Of a stretch of 64,000 nt of DNA, positions 1 to 10,779 are shown in pieces. The notes beneath the pieces were generated by a model that ran no database searches, had not been told where the DNA came from, and saw only the letters and a program-made list of their open reading frames with translations. Numbering within the stretch: position 1 is the first letter of the stretch; every line of letters starts with the position of its first letter. Source of the stretch: Uloborus plumipes (Eukaryota; Arthropoda; Arachnida; Araneae; Uloboridae); contig JAXGGA010004757.1 in NCBI GenBank assembly GCA_038373865.1, positions 1 through 64,000 on the forward strand. Direction: 5' to 3'. The position numbers were made by a program, and so were the translations under genes.

Positions 1-707
1 AAGTCCATGAATGGCTGCAAGTGATCTCCAAGTAGCTGCACATAAGCATTTCCAGTCAATGTTCGGTCCAGTCGCACTAGAGGACCAAGTCCATGCCATG
101 AAAAAACAGCCCACACCATTACGGAGCCACCACCAGCTTGAACAGTGCCTTGCTGACAGTTTGGGTCCATGGCTTCGTGGGGTCTGCGCAACACTCGAAC
201 CCTACCATCGGCTCTTACCAGCTGAAATCGTGACTCATCGGACCAGGCCACGGTTTTCCATTCATCTAGGGACCAACCGATATGCTCACGTGCCCACGAG
301 AGTCGCTGCAAGCGATGTCGTTCTGTCAGTAAAGGCACTCGAGTCGGTCTTCTGCTGGAATAGCCCAAGAAATCCAAATTTCTCCGCACAGTTCTAGCAG
401 ACACGTCCATTGTACGTCCCACATTGATTTCTACGGTGATTTGACGCAGTGTTGCTTGTCTGTTAGAATTTACGACTCTTTGCAGACGTCGCCGGTCTCG
501 ATCTTTAAGTGCAGGCGGTCGACCACTGCGCTGTCCATGGTGGGATGTTATGCCTGAAATTTCATACTCTCGGCACACTCTTGACACAGTGGATCTGGGA
601 ATGTTGAATTCTCTAACGATTTCCGAAATGGCATGACCCATGCGTCTAGCTCCAACTAACATTCCGCGTTCAAAGTCTGTTAATTCACGTCGTGCGGTCA
701 TCATCAC
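1..707 (-). CDS. Tc1-like transposase, N-terminal part (partial)
   Basis: The frame opens with three consecutive ATG codons at 699-707 and stays open to the window edge, covering about 235 residues. It has the same N-terminal helix-turn-helix region as the 49569-50615 copy (start MMMTARRELTDFERG), then the first catalytic aspartate in SDESRF. The second aspartate and the glutamate lie outside the window. The protein would bind the terminal repeats and cut and paste the element. The one difference noticed from the other copy changes W to L in the VWRRPHEA stretch. Whether this copy also carries the other copy's premature stop cannot be seen here. Confidence 0.85.
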   Translation of the reverse strand, partial: MMMTARRELTDFERGMLVGARRMGHAISEIVREFNIPRSTVSRVCREYEISGITSHHGQRSGRPPALKDRDRRRLQRVVNSNRQATLRQITVEINVGRTMDVSARTVRRNLDFLGYSSRRPTRVPLLTERHRLQRLSWAREHIGWSLDEWKTVAWSDESRFQLVRADGRVRVLRRPHEAMDPNCQQGTVQAGGGSVMVWAVFSWHGLGPLVRLDRTLTGNAYVQLLGDHLQPFMD

Positions 708-844
708 GTTAAAACCTCTTCACATGAATAACTTGAACAGAAATGAAAGCTCTGTAAAAGCACTGCGCATTTATACCTGTTCTATGCGATGCTACTGCCA
801 TCTGAAAATTTGCATATTGCTATCCCATGACTTTTGTCACTTCA

Positions 845-847
<3 letters not shown>
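1..847 (-). mobile_element. Tc1-like transposon (family A), copy 1, cut by window edge
   Basis: This is the right-hand part of the element seen complete at 49538-50755. Window position 1 corresponds to 49909, and by eye I found one mismatch along the shared 847 bp (a at 190 versus c at 50098). The terminal inverted repeat ends at 847 (reads CACTGAAGTGACAAAAGTCA on the opposite strand) and is followed by TA, the usual Tc1/mariner target. The element abuts the AT microsatellite directly, so it probably landed in one of its TA steps. Near-identity to the second copy means recent activity or recent duplication. Confidence 0.93.

Positions 848-925
<78 letters not shown>
848..925. repeat. AT dinucleotide microsatellite
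   Basis: About 78 bp of uninterrupted TA repeats immediately outside the Tc1 terminal repeat. The two 'YIYIYI' open frames across it are translation artefacts. Confidence 0.97.
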
Positions 926-928
<3 letters not shown>

Positions 929-1638
929 ACTGAAAACCACCCGATTATTAAATTTTGCTTTCTAAATTTATATCTTCTAACGATCTTTACATATCAACTC
1001 ACGCTCTCTAAAAATGAATCTGAGCCACTTTGTATGCACTTAAAATTCTAAGATCCAAACTTGGCGAAACTGAAGATGATAATGCTGTCCTTGGATTTCT
1101 AAGATTTAATTCAGTGAACCTCAGGTTATATTACAACGATAGAGGGCACATTTAGATGTCTAGAATCCAATTCAGCTCAGCTGAAGGGGATATCACATCC
1201 GTGTATACGGTTTTTGGATTTCTAAGGTCAGTTTTAGTATTCGGTGAAAAAGTATTCAAATATAACAATTAGTGTGACAAGACAGACGTCAAGACAACTA
1301 GACTAAATGTATGTCTAATGACTCGACTAAGAGACAGAGTAAATGTACTTGACCTTTTTTTACTTCCTTTTACGTAGTGAAGGAAGTACTGCGCTTGCGA
1401 AAAAACTTCACTCAAAATTCGGTCTAAATTTTGATTTGCTTATCTCCGAATGAATGTTGAGTAGTTCTTTCGACCTGTCAGCACGTGCATACGTACCTAC
1501 CAACATATAACCAGCCGAAAAATCCTTTTCGACCATCCCCGAGTTAATCACGAGTTTTCTCGTTATGATTTGGCTAGACAACTTGGCGATGTATCGCCAA
1601 GAATTTGGACAGCTTTTGTGTACTTCTAGAGGACAGTA
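926..1638. other. AT-rich sequence, no gene seen
   Basis: Contains a short hairpin (TACTTCC at 1361-1367 pairing with GGAAGTA at 1382-1388) followed by sequence of the same style as the hairpin head at 55776. It may be the head of a decayed member of that repeat family. No open frame worth calling. Confidence 0.5.
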
Positions 1639-2445
1639 TCTACTTATATTAAAACTGAGTATCTATCTTTCTTTCTTCCTTTCTATCTTTCTTTCTAACG
1701 ATCTATTTATGTCACGCTTCTTTCTCCTGAACGCCAATGAACTGAAAGTCGAACCAGGTACCGATAGATAGGTAATTTTTCAGGCTTCATTAGTTTCAAT
1801 TTATATAATTATACGATTTTAATTAGCGAAGATATCAATTAATAAGTAGTCAAATTTTAAGCGATTAAGCCTAATAAATGATTAAATATAAAATCCATTG
1901 TTGCAAACCGTCATTGCTATGAAACAGTGATAACAATGATAATGAGAATTTTAAATGAAGGCTTAACTAAATCAAACACGAAACTCGTAAGCGGGCCACT
2001 TACGTAATATTTTTATCGCTAGCTACTTGTAATATTTTGAAACATTCATTTGTTGAAAAGCCATCTTCTTATAATAAAAACTGAGTATCTATGACTGCTT
2101 TTTTCCTTTGAGTGAGCTGAACTTACTGAAACTTTCCTCACCATCTTGAAAGCGCGAAGCATCTCAACAATTCGAATGATTTTTTTATACAGGAAAAAAG
2201 TAAAGGCGTGAAGCGCCTGTTAGCGAGCCGCCTTGGCGGGGAGTACTTTTTTGAAATTTTTCTCACTACTTTCAAGGCACGAAGTGCCCGTGCAACGCCG
2301 GGTTACGTGCGTGGTATGTCTTGAAATCGAATGAACATTAAATTATATCAAATAATATAACTTCAGAATGAGGTAAAAGTTAGAGAGGGGGGACTTTATG
2401 CATCAACATGCCGCAGGAAGCTAATCTAGCTGCCCTGGTAGCTAG
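1639..2445 (+). mobile_element. Non-autonomous Helitron H1 (first of a tandem array)
   Basis: Starts with TC after an A (A|TCTACTTATATTAAAACTG) and ends in CTAG followed by T, as Helitrons do. Just inside the 3' end is a perfect 7-bp hairpin in H3 (AGCTGCC/GGCAGCT), with one mismatch here. A second Helitron-like start (TCTTCTTATAATAAAAACTG) lies inside at 2064, and an internal hairpin (GCCCG...CGGGT, 2286-2302) resembles the 3' end of other copies, so H1 itself looks composite. No helicase or Rep gene is present; it would have needed one in trans. Confidence 0.8.
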
Positions 2446-3440
2446 TCTACTTATATTAAAAACTGAGTATCTATCTTTCTTTCTTTCTTTCTATCTATCT
2501 ATGTCACGCTTCTTTCTCCTGAACGCCAATGAACTGAAAGTCGAACCAGGTACCGATAGATAGGTAATTTTTCAGGCTTCGTTAGTTTCAATTTATATAA
2601 TCATACGATTTTAATTAGCGAAGATATCAATTAATAAGTAGTCAAATTTAAAGCTATTAAGCCTAATAAATGATTAAACTTCCAAGACATTTATTTCTCA
2701 CCGTTGCCATTTTGAATTAAAACGTTAATTAAATTATTGAACTATTTAAAATTCCAAGATATTTATTTCTTTCCGTTGCGATTTTAAATTAAAACGTTAA
2801 TTAAATTGAACTTTTTAAAATGAAAGAGTGTTATTTTTTTCCATTGTCATTTTGAATACGTGTTATAACAAAGTTCTAACAATTGTATTTTAATTATTAA
2901 TGACATATTTTTTCTCTGGTACCATTTTGAAAATGTGTTTTTAAATAAAATTGCAATTGCTGTTTTTAGAAGGGACTTTTTTTGGCTGTGATCCAAATAT
3001 TAAAAGAACTTTTTCGTTTAGAACTTTGCAATTAATTTTACAGGAACAAAGCGGTTTGGAAATAATTGTTTTTGGAAAGAAATTTTATTTGTTATTTAGG
3101 GAGAGTGCTAAGTATGCGCTACTTGACATCGTCTTTATTTTTGAGGAAGCATGTGCAAATAATTTGATTGATTCTCTGATGCAGGAAAGCTTTTTAGCGA
3201 GCCGCTTTAGCGGAGAGTAGTTTATTAAACTTTTCCTTGGTACTTTAAAGGCGAGCCGCCTTGGCGGCGAGTAGTTTATTGAAACTTTCCTCGCTACTGT
3301 AAAGGCACGCCGCCTTGACGGCGGGTAAACTGTTTAAACTTTCCTCATTACTTTAAAGGCGAGTCGCCTTGGTGGCGAGTAGTTTTCTCAAACTGCCTTC
3401 ACTACATTACAGCTCGTGCAACGCCGGGCCACGCAGCTAG
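2446..3440 (+). mobile_element. Non-autonomous Helitron H2 (middle of the array)
   Basis: Begins TCTACTTATATTAAAAACTG directly after the CTAG of H1 and ends in a hairpin (GCTCG...CGGGC, 3412-3429) followed by CACGCAGCTAG. Its first ~230 bp match H1 and H3. The middle differs from both and holds an open frame at 2951-3220 (89 codons) that I do not recognise; it could be a captured fragment or chance. The 3' part carries tandem hairpin units (separate entry). Confidence 0.82.
3190..3412 (+). repeat. Minisatellite of GC hairpins inside Helitron H2
   Basis: Three to four diverged units of about 60-65 bp. Each holds a GC-rich palindrome of the type GCCGCCTTGGCGGC followed by GAGTAGTTT...CTTTCCTC.CTAC. 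H1 and H3 have only one or two such units in the same relative place, so the units were multiplied in H2. Confidence 0.8.
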
Positions 3441-4233
3441 TTTACTTATATTAAAAACTGAATATCTTTCTTTCTATCTTTCTTTCTAACTATCTATCTA
3501 TGTCACGCTTCTTTCTCCTGAACGCCACTGAACTGAAAGTCGAACCAGGTACCGATAGATAGGTAATTTTTCAGGCTTCATTAGTTTCAATTTATATAAT
3601 TATACGATTTTAATTAGCGAAGATATCAATTAATAAGTAGTCAAATTTAAAGTGATTAAGCCTAATAAATGATTAAATATGAAATCCATTGTTGAAACGT
3701 GGTTGCTATGAACCAGTGATAACAATGATAATGAGAATTTTGAATCAAGGCTTAACTAAATCAAACACGAAACTCATAAGCGGGCCACTTACATAGTATT
3801 TTTGTCGCTAGCTACTTGTAATATTTTGAAACATTCATTTGTTGAAAAGCCATCTACTTATATTAAAAACTGAGTATCTATGTCTGCTTTTTTCCTTTGA
3901 GCGAGCTAAACTTACTGAAACTTTCCTCACCATCTTGAAGGCGCGAAGCATCTCAATAATTCGAATGATTTTTTTATATAGGAAAAAAGTAAAGGCGTGA
4001 AGCGCCTGTTAGCGAGCCGCCTTGGCGGGGAGTAGTTTCTTGAAATTTTCCTCACTACTTTCAGGGCACGAAGTGCCGTGCAACGCCGGGCCACGTGCGT
4101 GGTATGTCTTGAAATCGAATGAACATTAAATTATATAAAATAATATAACTTCAGAATGAGGTAAAAGTTAGAGAAGGGGGACGTTATGCATCAACATGCA
4201 GCAGGAAGCTAATCTAGCTGCCCTGGCAGCTAG
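3441..4233 (+). mobile_element. Non-autonomous Helitron H3 (last of the array)
   Basis: Starts TTTACTTATATTAAAAACTG directly after the CTAG of H2 (TC changed to TT) and ends CTAG at 4230-4233 followed by T. Its structure parallels H1, including the internal second start at 3853, the internal cgccgggcc hairpin near 4075-4095, and the terminal perfect hairpin AGCTGCC-CT-GGCAGCT. H1 and H3 are close relatives across their length, while H2 shares only the 5' part. Confidence 0.8.
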
Positions 4234-4685
4234 TATTATAATATTTTTCTTGTGTGGATTGGTACACTAAAAAGAGGAACTAACGAGGATCCTTTGTCAA
4301 TGCTCAGCTCAATTTGAAAAACGTGCTTGACTTATACCACGCACGTTCTAACGTGTCCTAACTATCGCACCAAAAGCGCATTCAGAATTTTTTCAAGGGA
4401 GGAACGATTGATTTTGTTGCTTATTTTTTACTATGTATAATGATTTACAAATATTAATCCCAAAGGTATCGGACTTCAATTCCGAAACATTTCCGGGGAG
4501 AGCCTTAAACCGTCCTTCCCCTAGCATCATTAAAACTAGTCTAAAATCATTCTTTTTGAACTTGAACATTGAAACACTATCAGTGGAGAGGCTCTCAAGG
4601 GAGAACAGATCGCCCCTCATTTGTATTCGTCCTTGTATTGCACTATTTTTTCTATAAAAGAATTTGTGTACTTTAACATTTTTTC
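4234..4685. other. No gene seen
   Basis: AT-rich. Open frames on both strands at 4393-4657 overlap each other and have no recognisable motif. Confidence 0.5.
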
Positions 4686-5397
4686 TAGGGATGCACCGAT
4701 TAATCGGCAGTACAAATTAATCGGCCACTTTGCCAATTATTAATAATCGGCAAAATAGGGCTGATTAATCGACCAAAAAATAGTTTTTAAATATTATTCT
4801 TCAAAGTATACCTTCGCTAAGGAACTATGATGAATAATTTTATTAACAGTAATATTACTCACAGTTGATATAGTTTTTAATAGAGTAATTCTCCTACTTT
4901 GAATAAATATACATAGAAAATGTTGCAACATTTTTCATGTGGCGACAGTTTTCTTCTTAGCACAGTGCTTTTAGATAACCTCTAATTTTTACAAAGAATA
5001 AAAGTCTTGAATTAAATTGCTACTAATTATTAAAGAATTTAAATTGAACGTACTGCTAAATTGGAGTGCTCGGCACAGATCCCCCTACCCTTTTTTTGGA
5101 ATTTTTGTATCCTATTAATTTAATTAACAATGTGTTAATGTAATATTATTGACAATAATATAAAAATCGCTTCTAAGGTATTTGATAAAACATTGAAATT
5201 ATTTTGTGAAAATTTGGAAAATGGAAAAAAAATCTTCTCTCGGAAATAAATTGCTTACTATTTCTAAACTCGGAATTGTATCAGAGAGAAAAAACAGTGA
5301 TGGTAAAATTGTTAATATTAAAAACAATCATCCTTATCATTAATCGGCTCTGCCGATTAATCGGTAATCGGCCAATTCGCTTATCCGTGCATCCCTA
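4686..5397. mobile_element. hAT-like MITE (TAGGGATGCAC ends)
   Basis: Ends read TAGGGATGCACCGATTAATC on the left and TAGGGATGCACGGATAAGCG on the complement of the right, both followed by repeated GATTAATCGGC motifs pointing inward. The ends resemble hAT termini. A clean 8-bp target duplication cannot be read because both flanks are T-runs. There is no transposase in the roughly 700-bp interior. Confidence 0.7.
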
Positions 5398-5820
5398 TTT
5401 TTTTTCCTACTGCCCAACCCCAAAACGTTAAAATTTACAAAACGCATCTCAATTGTGAAATAAACACTAGAAACTACTTCCGTTTCCTGGATTTTATTTT
5501 CTTAACTGACAAAATTTCTCGTTCCACAATAGCCTAAAAATCCATTAAAACTTTTCTTAAACACGAAAAATAAATTAATAAAGATGCAGCAGAAAAAGTA
5601 TTCTTAAGACATCGAGAGAATCCGTGGAGAGTATCAAACTTTTTTTTTTCCCCTTGAAGATGTCGGGGAGGATGATATTTTAAAAACAAGACAAGCACTT
5701 CCGCCGCTCCCGATAAAGAGATTTACTCCAGATTGCTTGCGAAATTAATGGAATTTGCTTTGTCATTTTTAAATTAGTTTCTTTAGAAATTTTTCTCATA
5801 TATCGAGCGTAAGGGAAAAT
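5398..5820. other. No gene seen
   Basis: AT-rich intergenic sequence with T-runs; nothing recognisable. Confidence 0.5.
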
Positions 5821-6385
5821 AGTTTATGGCTTAAGGTGGTTTGAAGTATACGCTAGAAATTAAGACCCGTGAATTTGTTTATTTATTTTTTTTATTCAGT
5901 GGCTGCAATTTAAAGTTAATTTAAAATTTTATACTTAGAGTTTGAAAAATGGGTAAAATTTTTGAATGTATTCTATGCATAGTTACGGATAAGCAAAGTC
6001 AATATTATGTTGTAATAAACAGTTCCATGAAACCAAAAAGCCGAAATATTTTAGCATCAAAGTTAAAATTGCTACACGCAAAAAGTGCTTGATTATTTAT
6101 AATAGTTTATGGCTTAAGGTGGTTCGAAGTACGTTAGAAATTAAGACCAGTGAGTTTGTTTATTTATATTTTTGCTTTTTTACCTATTGGTTGCAATTTA
6201 AAGTTAATTTAAAAGTTTATACTTACGGTTTGAAAAATAGGTAAAATTGTAGAATTTGTTACTTGCATATTTACGGATGTAAATTCGACATTGCGTGTGG
6301 GATAAGTTTTAAGAAATAAAAAATCAGAAGAAATTCAATCATCAAAGTTAGAACAGATAAATAAAACTTACTTGATTATTTACAT
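5821..6385 (+). repeat. Tandem direct duplication, about 283-bp period
   Basis: Two head-to-tail copies (5821-6103, 6104-6385), each starting AGTTTATGGCTTAAGGTGGT and sharing the later blocks TTGCAATTTAAAGTTAATTT and CTTGATTATTTA. They are diverged by scattered substitutions and short indels, so this is an old duplication. No coding frame spans it. Confidence 0.85.
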
Positions 6386-7455
6386 ATTTTTAAAAATTAT
6401 AAAAGATGAACCAGTAGTTAACTAGTCGACCACATAGTTAGTCGACCACAATTACATAATACTGGTACATCCTATAAATAGTAAATATTTACTTTAAAAT
6501 CAAATATGACACATTTCCACTTTCACGTACCTATCTCCAATTGTCATTCCATAGGGGAATATTTTGTGAGTAATTTTCTTTGAACTAGTAAGAAATTATA
6601 TAATTTTAAGCAGTGTGTCCGTCCTTTCAGTTTGCCATTCCGCATGTTTTTCAGTTGATTTCAAACAATATCCTTAAAGGCAACTGCTCGCTAGTTTTTC
6701 CTCCCACTGTAAATTTCTGTAGCTTTAATTTTAAAGGAGTGTACAATCTAGCGTTTCAAATAAAAAATAAACATCCCTTTGGACTGAGTTGTATTTAAAG
6801 AGGTGGGCCAACCATTGGGTATTAGTTTCTTCTGAATTTCGACAGTAGGCCATGGTAGGCTGATTTTTAATACCCTGCTGTTTGAGGGGTTTATTTGATT
6901 AAACCGTAATATCTCCGCAGCCACGTTTTAAAAATGCTTTTTCCACGGCTCATCAAATAACCGAAATATATAACCTTTAAAGAGTTATAACTTTTGTAGA
7001 TAACCTTTATAGAGTTTCAATGATAGCTTGCGATATAATCTTTAGAGTTTCAATGACAGCTTGATGACAGATCTATGCTCTCATCAAGTCTATGTCTATC
7101 TCTATTTGCATGTCAAGCACTCAATTTTTTTCTTTTGTTGAAAGAACCCTTGCAGACTTATATGAGCCCTTGGGGGTCCCTGCGAATCACTTAGGGAACC
7201 ATTGCCTTAGACGTTCTGTAATTTAACTGACATTGATACTTTTGTGAACCAGTTCAGCTAGGTTATTGACATGCTAGTGCGTTTTTCTATTTATTTATTA
7301 CTATTATTACCATTATTATTATTATTGCTATTGGTTTGATGCTGGTGAATTATCTATTTTGTATTTTAGTTTGTGTCTAACTGCTCAGGAAATGAATATC
7401 CCTAAAATGCATCTTACTTTAAAAGCTAAATAAATAATAAAGTAACTAAAACATG
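6386..7455. other. No gene seen
   Basis: AT-rich. Holds small local repeats (tagtcgaccaca twice near 6425; 'ataaccttta..agagtt' units near 6970-7060). An open frame at 6613-6798 shows no motif. Confidence 0.5.
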
Positions 7456-8013
7456 CAGTGAACTCTCACTTATACACCGCCTCATTTATACACCTTTTTC
7501 ACTTATACGACGATTTTCAATGGTCCCAGCACATTCCATAGCATAATAATGATAATATCATTCATTTATGCGTCGTTCTGAAGATAAATATTTCACTTAT
7601 GCGCCGAATTTTTCGTAAAATATGAAAAAATTAACTTATTTTCTTTAAAAAAGAAGCATATTTCTTCACTTTCCTGTTTAATTTTTCGCTTTTATTGCTC
7701 ACAAAAGGCATTTTTCCACATGAATTAGAGTTCGGAGAGGGAAAATTATCCATTATGTATCATTTTAAAGGGAACAGTTTGTGACTAAGTATGCTACAAT
7801 TTTTGTTTTCTCTTTAGCATTGTAGTTACGTTACAGTAATTGCCAAACCATAGTAATATGAACCTTTTCTACAGAAACATTCTTATTCATGCTCACATTA
7901 GAACTGATCTTGCGCTTTAGACCTTTAAATAGGCTTGTTCACTTATGCGTCTCTCTCACTCATGCGCTTTTTTCTGTTGTTCCTTGGGCCGGCGCATAAG
8001 TGAGAGTTCACTG
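7456..8013. mobile_element. pogo-like MITE family C, copy 1
   Basis: Left end CAGTGAACTCTCACTTATAC and right end (complement) CAGTGAACTCTCACTTATGC form long inverted ends. Many inward copies of CACTTATRCGCC-type words lie near both ends and may be protein-binding sites. The right flank is TA; the left flank is TG, probably a mutated TA. The 558-bp element has no coding capacity. A second copy lies at 34083. Confidence 0.88.
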
Positions 8014-8636
8014 TAGATAAAAAAAAGTAAAAATAAATAAGTCCAGCTTTTAGATTAATGGGATGAATAAGTCTACTCATACAAAACTATCACATTTGCA
8101 TTTCTTGTCGAGCAGAACCATATTTTATATTATCAGACTTAAGACTCGATATACAAATTTTTGTTTTTAACAAAAATTTCATTATTTGGAAAAATGAGTT
8201 TAATAAAACGAAACATTGCTTAGGATATGCTTATAATTAATCTTAAATTATTCATAAAAAATCCTTTCGTGGTTACGAAAATAAATGGCTCTTTTCAAAT
8301 GACGGGTTATTATTTAGGATTTCACGAGAGGTAATTTATTGTATTTATTTTTAATGACAAGGTTTTTTTTCATTTTCTAAACTCATAAATATTTTAATGG
8401 AAGCAATTTTAGCAATATGGAAAAAGTAACGAAATTATAAAAGTAAAGTATTTTTGTTGAAATAAATAGGAAAAAGAAGTCTATCGTGAATTTCTTCACG
8501 AAGTATAATACCTATAAATGACAAGATGTTATGCTTCGCCTGTCTTATTGATTTTTTATTTTTTTTTCTAATCATTTGTTTGAACTTAAAATGTAAATTT
8601 TAAAGTTTTTTAAAAAGTTGTTTGTTGTTCTTAATA
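8014..8636. other. No gene seen
   Basis: AT-rich sequence between two transposons; no gene or clear repeat. Confidence 0.5.
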
Positions 8637-10067
8637 CACTGGCGGAAAAAAAATTCCCAACACCAAGAAAAAATTACTGTAGAGTAATGAAATTTGGGTA
8701 ATTCAATTGTCTAGTTAACATGTTTAATTGATTAAATGTACAAGATCACAGGCTAATTTAAGCTCAAGAAAATGCTGTGCAAATGTGAAATTATGTTAAT
8801 TTAATAGAGGGTGTAACCTCCAGAATTTTGAAGGCAAGCCTGCAAGCGTGCATGCATTATGTCATACAGGTGCCGAATGTCACTTTGTGGTATGGAGTGC
8901 CATGCTTGTTGCACTTGTTGGGTCAATACTACGTCCGTCATTGCTGACTGTGGATGATGCTCGAGGTGCCGTCCAATGATATCCCATACGTTATCAATTG
9001 TAGACAGATTTGGTGATTTTGCAGGTCATGGTAACATGTCAGTACTTTGTAGAGCATATTGCGTTACAGTAGCGATGTGAGAGCGAGCGTTATCCTATTG
9101 AAAAACTCCCCCTTGAATGCTACTCATGAAGGGCTGTAATACTGGTTAAATTACCAGACTGACGACAAATTTTCAGTCAGTGAGCTTGGGATAACCACAA
9201 GAGTGCCCCTAGTGTCGTAGGAAATTGCTCCAGAGACCATTACTCCATGTGTGGGTCCCGTGTGTCTAGGCCGTAGACCGCTTGAATGCAGGCGGTCCCC
9301 TGGCCCCCTTCTGACCAATATACAGCCACCACTGGCACTAAGGCAGAATCTGTTTTCATCAAAAATTACAACAGATCTCCACTCCGACCTCCAGTGAGCT
9401 CTGTCGTGGCACCACTGCCGTCGGAAAAGGGCATGGTTTGCAGTCAATAGAATACTGGCTACAGGCTGCCTGGCTCGGAGCTGTGCTTGAAGTAAACAGT
9501 TTCTTACCGTTCCTTGGGTCACGACTATACTAACTGCAGCTCGAATATCAGCCGCAGATGCAGTACGATGCGCCACAGCCGTGCGCAAGATTCGGAAATC
9601 TTCCTCCTCAGTCGTGCCACGTGGCAGCTCGGAACTCTATCTTCTTGAGGTAGTACCATTCCTGGACCATAGCTTCCAATAATCATGCATGGTGGAAACA
9701 TTCCCCCCCCCCCAAGTCTTTCTGCAATATCGCGAAATGAAAATCCACATTCTCGTAGCCAAATTGTACGACCTCGTTTAAACTCAGTGAGCTGTTGATA
9801 ATGGGTTCTTCGTCTTCTTAAAGGCATTCCTGGCTAACATAAACGCAATTCGTCAAATTTCACGGAAAAATAATACTCATGAGCTTCACAACACGCTTTT
9901 AAAACAAGCCTTATTTGCATGTTCTGAGTGACGCCAGCTACGCCACACTTATGTGCGGAGCGCGAAATTTCAATCGATGTCATCTTTCAGTTGTATAAAC
10001 ACGCCTACCAAATTTCGTTTATCTAACACAAGTCTTTCTTAGTGTTGGGATTTTTTTTCCGCCAGTG
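8637..10067 (-). mobile_element. Tc1-like transposon (family B), copy 1
   Basis: 1431 bp bounded by inverted ends CACTGGCGGAAAAAAAATTC (left) and CACTGGCGGAAAAAAAATCC (complement of right), with TA on both sides (8635-8636 and 10068-10069). It carries a broken transposase on the minus strand. It shares the whole length with the copy at 36042, apart from an internal deletion there. Confidence 0.93.
8801..9827 (-). pseudogene. Tc1-like transposase, family B, broken
   Basis: Read from 9827 leftward, the N-terminus MPLRRRRTHYQQLTEFKRG leads to a helix-turn-helix region (FRDIAERLG). A frame change then leads to the 9588-9151 frame with RTASAADIRAAV and the catalytic-core start FDENRFCL. After further frame changes, a D-N-A-R region (QDNARPH-type in the family), SPNLSTIDNVWD and the C-terminus NSGGYTLY remain readable down to the stop at 8801. 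The third acidic position is D (ID.VWD) rather than the usual E, as it is in the other copy. Several frameshifts and at least one in-frame stop make it inactive. The product would have been a roughly 340-residue cut-and-paste transposase. Confidence 0.85.
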
Positions 10068-10490
10068 TATTCTAATGTTGGTCATACATATAATAGAAAA
10101 AATAAATCCTATTTAGTCAATTTCTGCCCCATGCTATATACGCAGGAATTTTACGCGCTAGCGCTTCTACGTATAAAGACAGTTTTACTTTCACTTATAT
10201 ATTCAATATTGCAACAAAATTGATGGATTTGTGAAAATAATTGGTTAACCAATGTTCGCCCGTTTTGGTTCAGGGCTGAATCCACTCTGACCGTTTTTAG
10301 AAAATGTATGAGTTAGTCTGCATTTTGTGAAGGATTTTTTTGATGTATTCGGCTTAAAACGTGTAGCACAAAATCTCAAGAAATTCAGCGCACATGCACT
10401 CTGCTACGTAAACAGGGACACGAATATTTCAACAAAATGTTACTTCTTCAAATATTAGGAATTTTACACATCGCCTGAGTTTTAGTTACT
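10068..10490. repeat. Duplicated flank of Tc1-like family B, copy 1
   Basis: About 420 bp outside the right terminal repeat that recurs at 37428-37848 beside the second copy. By eye there are only around ten differences, several of them indels near the start. It includes the near-palindrome around CGCTAGCG at 10155. There is no matching flank on the left side of the two transposons. No open frame. Confidence 0.85.
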
Positions 10491-10779
10491 TTTTTTTTCA
10501 GTTATATGACTCCACTTGCGCAAGTCTCTTGCACTTTTTTCAGTTTTAGACCTTACAGCTTTCATTTGTGTGTTGCCACCTGTCACTTATAGACCTAACA
10601 CTTTTAATTTTTTTTCCGCATCTGACTTGTCACTTCCGCTTTTCATAGCTTCCTTTTCACGCGTCACATGGGATTTTAAGTGTGGTACTTGAGTGTGGTG
10701 AACTAAATAATCGAAAATAATTTTGATTCGGCGTGAAAAATTGTTACAGATGGATAAAAATTGATATATATGGCTTTGC
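10491..10779. other. No gene seen
   Basis: T-rich stretch and AT-rich spacer; nothing recognisable. Confidence 0.4.

Noticed and set aside
11..397. 128-codon plus-strand frame, repeated identically at 49919-50305
   Set aside because: It is the antisense shadow of the Tc1 transposase; its repetition only reflects the two transposon copies.
2951..3220. 89-codon frame in Helitron H2 as a captured gene
   Set aside because: Not recognisable and runs into the hairpin repeats; AT-driven composition is a sufficient explanation. Left as a remark only.
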